Shown here: positions 6,154-7,197 of the stretch, in pieces
How the letters are laid out: each line of letters starts with the position of its first letter
How positions within the stretch are numbered: the stretch's first letter is position 1
From: an uncultured Collinsella sp.
GTDB taxonomy: Bacteria; Actinomycetota; Coriobacteriia; Coriobacteriales; Coriobacteriaceae
Length of the DNA: 7,197 bases
Assembly (NCBI GenBank): GCA_934658705.1
Contig: CAKUHP010000043.1
Coordinates: 1-7,197, forward strand
Direction: 5' to 3'
Notes under the pieces: generated by a model
What the model was told of the DNA's origin: nothing
Seen by the model: only the letters and a program-made list of their open reading frames with translations
The model's database searches: none
Program-made: the position numbers and the translations under genes

Positions 6154-7197
6154 TTAGCGGCGCTCGAGTACCGCGACGGTCTCGGTATGGTCGGTATGGG
6201 GGAACATGTCGACTGGCGTAATCTTGAGCAGCCGGTAGCCGCCGTCGAGGAGCTGGTGTAGATCGCGTTCTTGGGTGACGGGGTTACAGCTGATGTAGGT
6301 GATGCGGCGCGGCTTGAGCGCACAGGCGGCATCGAGGAACTCGGGGGTGGAGCCAGCGCGTGGGGGGTCGATGGAAAGAACGTCAACGCGCTCGTTGTTG
6401 TCGGCGGCGTCCAGGATGTAATCGGTCGCGTCGTCGGCCATAAACCACGCGTTGCGGGTAAGGCCGTTGAGCTCGGCGTTGCGACGTGCATCGGCGATGC
6501 CAGCGGGATTGCGCTCCACGCCGAGCAGCATAATGCCGGCGCCCTTGTCCTGGGCGTCCTTCGCGGCGCACAGGCCGATGGTGCCGCTACCGCAGTAGGC
6601 GTCCATAAGCACGTCGCCCTGGCGCAAATCCATGCCGTCGATGGCGAGCTGGTAAAGCAGTTCGGTCTGCTGCGGGTTGGTCTGATAAAACGCGGTGGGG
6701 GAGATGTCGAACTCGCAGCCGAGCAGCTGATCGCGCATGCATTCAGCGCCATAGACGATACGGGTCTCCTCGCCCAAGATGGCATTGCCGGGACGTCCGT
6801 TAATGTTTTGCGCGACGGTGACAATGCGCGGATCGAGTGCGGCGACAGCCTCAAAGAACTCTTGCGCATGCGGCAGGTCGCGCTGAGCGGTCACGAGGGT
6901 AACCATGATCTGGTCGGTGCGCCAACCGCAGCGCACGACGGCATAGCGAAGCAGTCCCAGATGTTTGTCTTCATTAAAGGCGGGAATATGCAGGCGCTCG
7001 GCCTCGCGTGCGATGCCATTAAGAATCTGACGAGCCCCGGGAGCCTCAACAGGACACTCGGGCACGGCAACGATCCTATGCGTGCCGCGCTCAAAGAAAC
7101 CGCAGCGAACGGCACCCTCCTTACCGGGTGCAAACGGAGTGGCGGCCTTATGACGAAAACCACGCGGTGCAGGATACTTGCCCGGGTCGCCCAGGGT
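6154..7197 (-). CDS. rlmD: 23S rRNA (uracil-5-)-methyltransferase, RlmD/RumA family (N-terminus outside window)
   Basis: Enzymes of this family use S-adenosylmethionine to make 5-methyluridine in 23S rRNA. The frame stays open from the TAA at 6154-6156 to the window edge, giving 347 visible residues; the GTG at 7063-7065 is internal, because the residues before it (GFRHKA, then CGFFERGTHRIV) also match the family. From the first visible residue: C48 in ECPV fits the fourth ligand of the 4Fe-4S cluster; FYQTNPQQTE (170-179) contains Q172; DAYCGSGTIGL (199-209) is the SAM-binding loop; DPPRAG starts at 277; C304 in SCNP is the nucleophile; E339 in DHTET is the general base. The 35-residue spacing of C304 and E339 equals that of C389 and E424 in E. 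coli RlmD as I recall it. Roughly the first 100 residues, with the TRAM domain and three cluster cysteines, should lie beyond 7197. It could be the dual-site RlmCD type found in Gram-positives, so the exact target uridine is uncertain. Confidence 0.9.
   Translation of the reverse strand, partial: TLGDPGKYPAPRGFRHKAATPFAPGKEGAVRCGFFERGTHRIVAVPECPVEAPGARQILNGIAREAERLHIPAFNEDKHLGLLRYAVVRCGWRTDQIMVTLVTAQRDLPHAQEFFEAVAALDPRIVTVAQNINGRPGNAILGEETRIVYGAECMRDQLLGCEFDISPTAFYQTNPQQTELLYQLAIDGMDLRQGDVLMDAYCGSGTIGLCAAKDAQDKGAGIMLLGVERNPAGIADARRNAELNGLTRNAWFMADDATDYILDAADNNERVDVLSIDPPRAGSTPEFLDAACALKPRRITYISCNPVTQERDLHQLLDGGYRLLKITPVDMFPHTDHTETVAVLERR

Noticed and set aside
5202..6869. 555-codon minus-strand open frame
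   Set aside because: It runs antisense through the PHP gene, across the terminator, and then in a shifted frame through the methyltransferase gene. The translation matches no family and the true frames on both sides have intact catalytic motifs.
6891..7163. 90-codon minus-strand frame near the window end
   Set aside because: Out of frame with the methyltransferase, whose reading continues open through 7197 with family-like residues.

Overview
The window looks like ordinary chromosomal DNA from a high-GC, Gram-positive actinobacterium. Protein style, codon use and gene order resemble the class Coriobacteriia, most likely a Collinsella-like gut bacterium. That assignment is from familiarity, not a database search. 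I see no mobile-element genes, CRISPR array, rRNA, tRNA or phage genes. No stretch longer than 300 bases lacks a gene; the longest gaps are 883-1029, 3728-3917 and 5109-5267.

Layout. Positions 1-3727 hold the widely conserved housekeeping cluster tilS-hpt-ftsH on the + strand: the 3' part of tRNA(Ile)-lysidine synthase, a complete hypoxanthine phosphoribosyltransferase, and the membrane AAA+ zinc protease FtsH starting one base after the hpt stop. A strong intrinsic terminator (3739-3778) closes the cluster. It is followed by a nearly perfect 60-base foldback palindrome (3798-3857). Positions 3918-5108 encode a fold-type I PLP aminotransferase. Positions 5268-6089 encode a PHP-domain metallophosphatase of the YcdX type, each with its own candidate promoter. 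A bidirectional terminator (6110-6143) separates this from a convergent minus-strand gene (6154 to beyond the window end) for an RlmD/RumA-family 23S rRNA uracil-C5 methyltransferase.

How the genes fit together. TilS (tRNA decoding), Hpt (purine salvage) and FtsH (membrane protein quality control) are linked in many bacteria without being one pathway. The aminotransferase and the phosphatase appear to be separate transcription units, and no shared pathway can be argued from sequence. I found no convincing new multi-gene system. The parts most worth a second look are non-coding: the palindrome at 3798-3857, a GC-rich dyad overlapping the putative hpt promoter (934-964), and a terminator-like hairpin without a U-tract (5137-5167).
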